Assembly (NCBI RefSeq): GCF_964204645.1 | Contig: NC_134026.1 | Location: 27,918,650 to 27,982,649, forward strand | Direction of reading: 5' to 3' | DNA: 64,000 nt | Source: Tubulanus polymorphus | Lineage: Eukaryota > Nemertea > Palaeonemertea > Tubulaniformes > Tubulanidae | Part shown: one piece after another, positions 62,176 to 64,000 of the stretch | Layout: each line of letters begins with the position of its first letter | Numbering within the stretch: the stretch's first letter is position 1 | Notes under the pieces: generated by a model | Told to the model about the DNA's origin: nothing | The model's database searches: none | Seen by the model: only the letters and a program-made list of their open reading frames with translations | Made by a program: the position numbers and the translations under genes

Positions 62176-64000
62176 TTATTGATTAGGAGTGATTATGTTG
62201 AATCCTTCCTCACCTGAAATCAAGAAGAGAAATATAAAGATACGATGTTAAATAACTCAAGAACAGAATATTTCAGTAATATAATCGCAAGGGCTACCGA
62301 GTTTGTCAGTATTGGAGCGATATTTTCTTTCCTCATCGATTTTTTAGCCACTTTCCCGGCTTCTGATATGTACTTTTGGGCTTGTTTAGTTTTATCCCAG
62401 ATTCGATCTCGAACATGCAACGTCACTCCAAATATATCCTCGTGGAAACGACCAGTGTCCTATGAAGAACGGGAATTGAGAACAATTAAATGCATCAAAA
62501 ATCAAATTTTGATGTTGTGAAAGTATTTTTACCCTTAGTCGTAGCAAATAATCTTTTGCTTCGTCAGCGCTTAATTTTCCTTCAGACTGTATGATCGATA
62601 CAAGAGTCTCAGTCACATCAGCGGCCATTGATACGTCACCACATACGTAGAAATGTCCAGACTTTCTGTGAATCGTGTCATAAACTTCGATCTTATTGCG
62701 CTTCAGTATATCCTGAACATACGTCTAAAAGGGGAATATAATTTCAAGATGGCAGTAGATGTGTTTGTGTTTTTTTTCTTAATGAGAATGGACTTGATTA
62801 AGAAATTGACCTTCGGAGTGCCAGTTTCTCTTGAGAAAGCGGTATAAACAGCGTGAAGAACTCCAGATCGTTGCGCCTCTTCTATTTCGTCCTTATACAA
62901 CTGATCGACATTCGATTCCCGGCATCCAAAGTAAAGAGTCATCCGTCCCCATCCGTTTAATTTACCTACGTAATCGAATACCAGATCATGGGTGTGTCTC
63001 GGCAAGTTTTTTCTTTGCGAAAGTCAGAGCGAATATCTTACCTTTCGGCGCAGCTTCGCCCTGCATCTCCCTGTCGACTTTCCGCTGTTGCCAGAAACTA
63101 CGGAAAGGAGCGATACCAGTTCCCGGGCCAACCATTATAATCGGTAGAGTTGGATCGCCAGGTAGATGGAATGAATGAGCTCTGAAATTATAGAAATACA
63201 TGATCAGCACCTTTATTTCGGGTTTAAAACATTTCGGGAGTTTTGAGGAATATTGACTTACTGACGAATAAAACATGGAATCGTTTCACCGATACGGGCT
63301 TGATTTAGCCAATTAGAACAGACTCCTCGATGTAAGGGCCCAGCACCTCCTAAAACAAAATAATCACACATTGTCTTATGTTATTTGCGAGACACACTTA
63401 GAAACAAGCAACATGGTTACGTAATACTGAACCTTGTGTTCTGTATTCGACCACAGCGACCGTAATGTCAATTTCAGACGGGTGTAGTTTAGGAGACGAA
63501 CTTATGCTATAAAACCGTTGTTGCAGCAAAGGAAGTTGAGATAGCAGGAGAGTGGCAGCCACTCGAACTGATGGACATTCTTCTAATACTTCCACTATGT
63601 TCGGTGTCTTGTCATATTTCCATTGTTCGTAGAATGACGAATCCTGAGAAAAAAAAGAAAAACATTCTACGGACACGAGGGCAGGCGAGGAATAATAACA
63701 TATTTTTTTCTCAAATATAGTATCTTACTTTCGTGAGCCTTTCTAGATACTGTTTGTCAGATTCTCTGGAGGCTAATGTCTTCAAATGTTGAAGCAACAT
63801 TGGAGTCGGTGGTGTGGTAATATCCACAAATCTTTCGAAAGCCATTCGCAGAGTACATGGAGGTATTCCATCATAATCAATCCAGTCTTTAGATTTACCT
63901 TCAAATAAAATCAGATATAGCACCAATTTTCTTATTCAAATATGTCGGAGTGAATCTCATGAATATTACCAAATGGCGTCTGCTTTTCTTGTAGATATTC
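62176..64000 (-). CDS. NOS: Nitric oxide synthase, C-terminal reductase part
   Basis: Makes NO from arginine; this part carries the FAD/NADPH reductase. Minus-strand exons: 64000(partial)-63970, 63898-63729, 63643-63433, 63349-63262, 63181-63042, 62965-62811, 62724-62533, 62459-62298, then a short last exon ending by 62213. Phases agree up to 62298. Motifs in order: [28 protein letters not shown] (FAD), [45 protein letters not shown] (NADPH), [42 protein letters not shown]. These follow NOS rather than cytochrome P450 reductase ([16 protein letters not shown]). A basic tail of about 45 residues follows, longer than in human nNOS. From TCG at 62298 the acceptor before 62213 would add VRKDST and a stop at 62195-62193; the last exon is uncertain. 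The oxygenase half lies beyond 64000. Confidence 0.93.

Overview
The window is nuclear DNA of a multicellular animal, most likely an invertebrate. The genes are split into many short exons with GT-AG introns, the sequence is AT-rich with (TA)n microsatellites and small inverted-repeat transposon remnants, and the proteins are animal-specific (Nemo-like kinase, Patched, PI3-kinase regulatory subunit, Yippee-like, nitric oxide synthase). I rebuilt every gene by hand from splice sites and checked reading phase across each junction. I cannot name the phylum. Gene density is about one gene per 5 kb, so the genome is fairly compact.

Layout, left to right: 3' part of Nemo-like kinase (+, 47-1806); a 3.9 kb gap with a small MITE-like element, a UUCG hairpin and a TA tract; SRD5A3-type polyprenol reductase (+, 5730-7070); an AKR1-type aldo-keto reductase (+, 7489-9695), convergent with SPATA24 (-, 9988-12666), whose first intron holds a 1.16 kb fold-back element; NXT1 (+, 12858-13677), head to head with SPATA24; a 4.8 kb AT-rich stretch, then YPEL (-, 18475-21373); a sparse region to 25.3 kb; a single-exon class A GPCR (-, 26224-27186) lying beside or inside the 5' end of an LRRC74A-like gene (+, up to 32416); a PRODH2-type (hydroxy)proline dehydrogenase (-, 33191-35366); a p85-like PI3-kinase regulatory subunit (+, 37253-43217); Patched (+, 46463-60100, with an alternative first exon at 45418); and the C-terminal reductase half of nitric oxide synthase (-, 62176 to beyond the window).

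The genes do not form one pathway; this is ordinary animal gene order with some bidirectional and convergent pairs. The most unusual item is the p85 gene. Between its SH3 and RhoGAP-like domains it encodes a C1 zinc finger, a SAM domain and a second C1 zinc finger, giving SH3-C1-SAM-C1-RhoGAP-SH2-iSH2-SH2, against SH3-RhoGAP-SH2-iSH2-SH2 in vertebrates. Other points of interest are an exact Gli/Ci consensus site upstream of Patched and a second in its 3 kb intron, several phase-compatible alternative 5' exons on the LRRC74A-like gene together with a GC-AG intron, and two terminal-inverted-repeat elements with clean target-site duplications.
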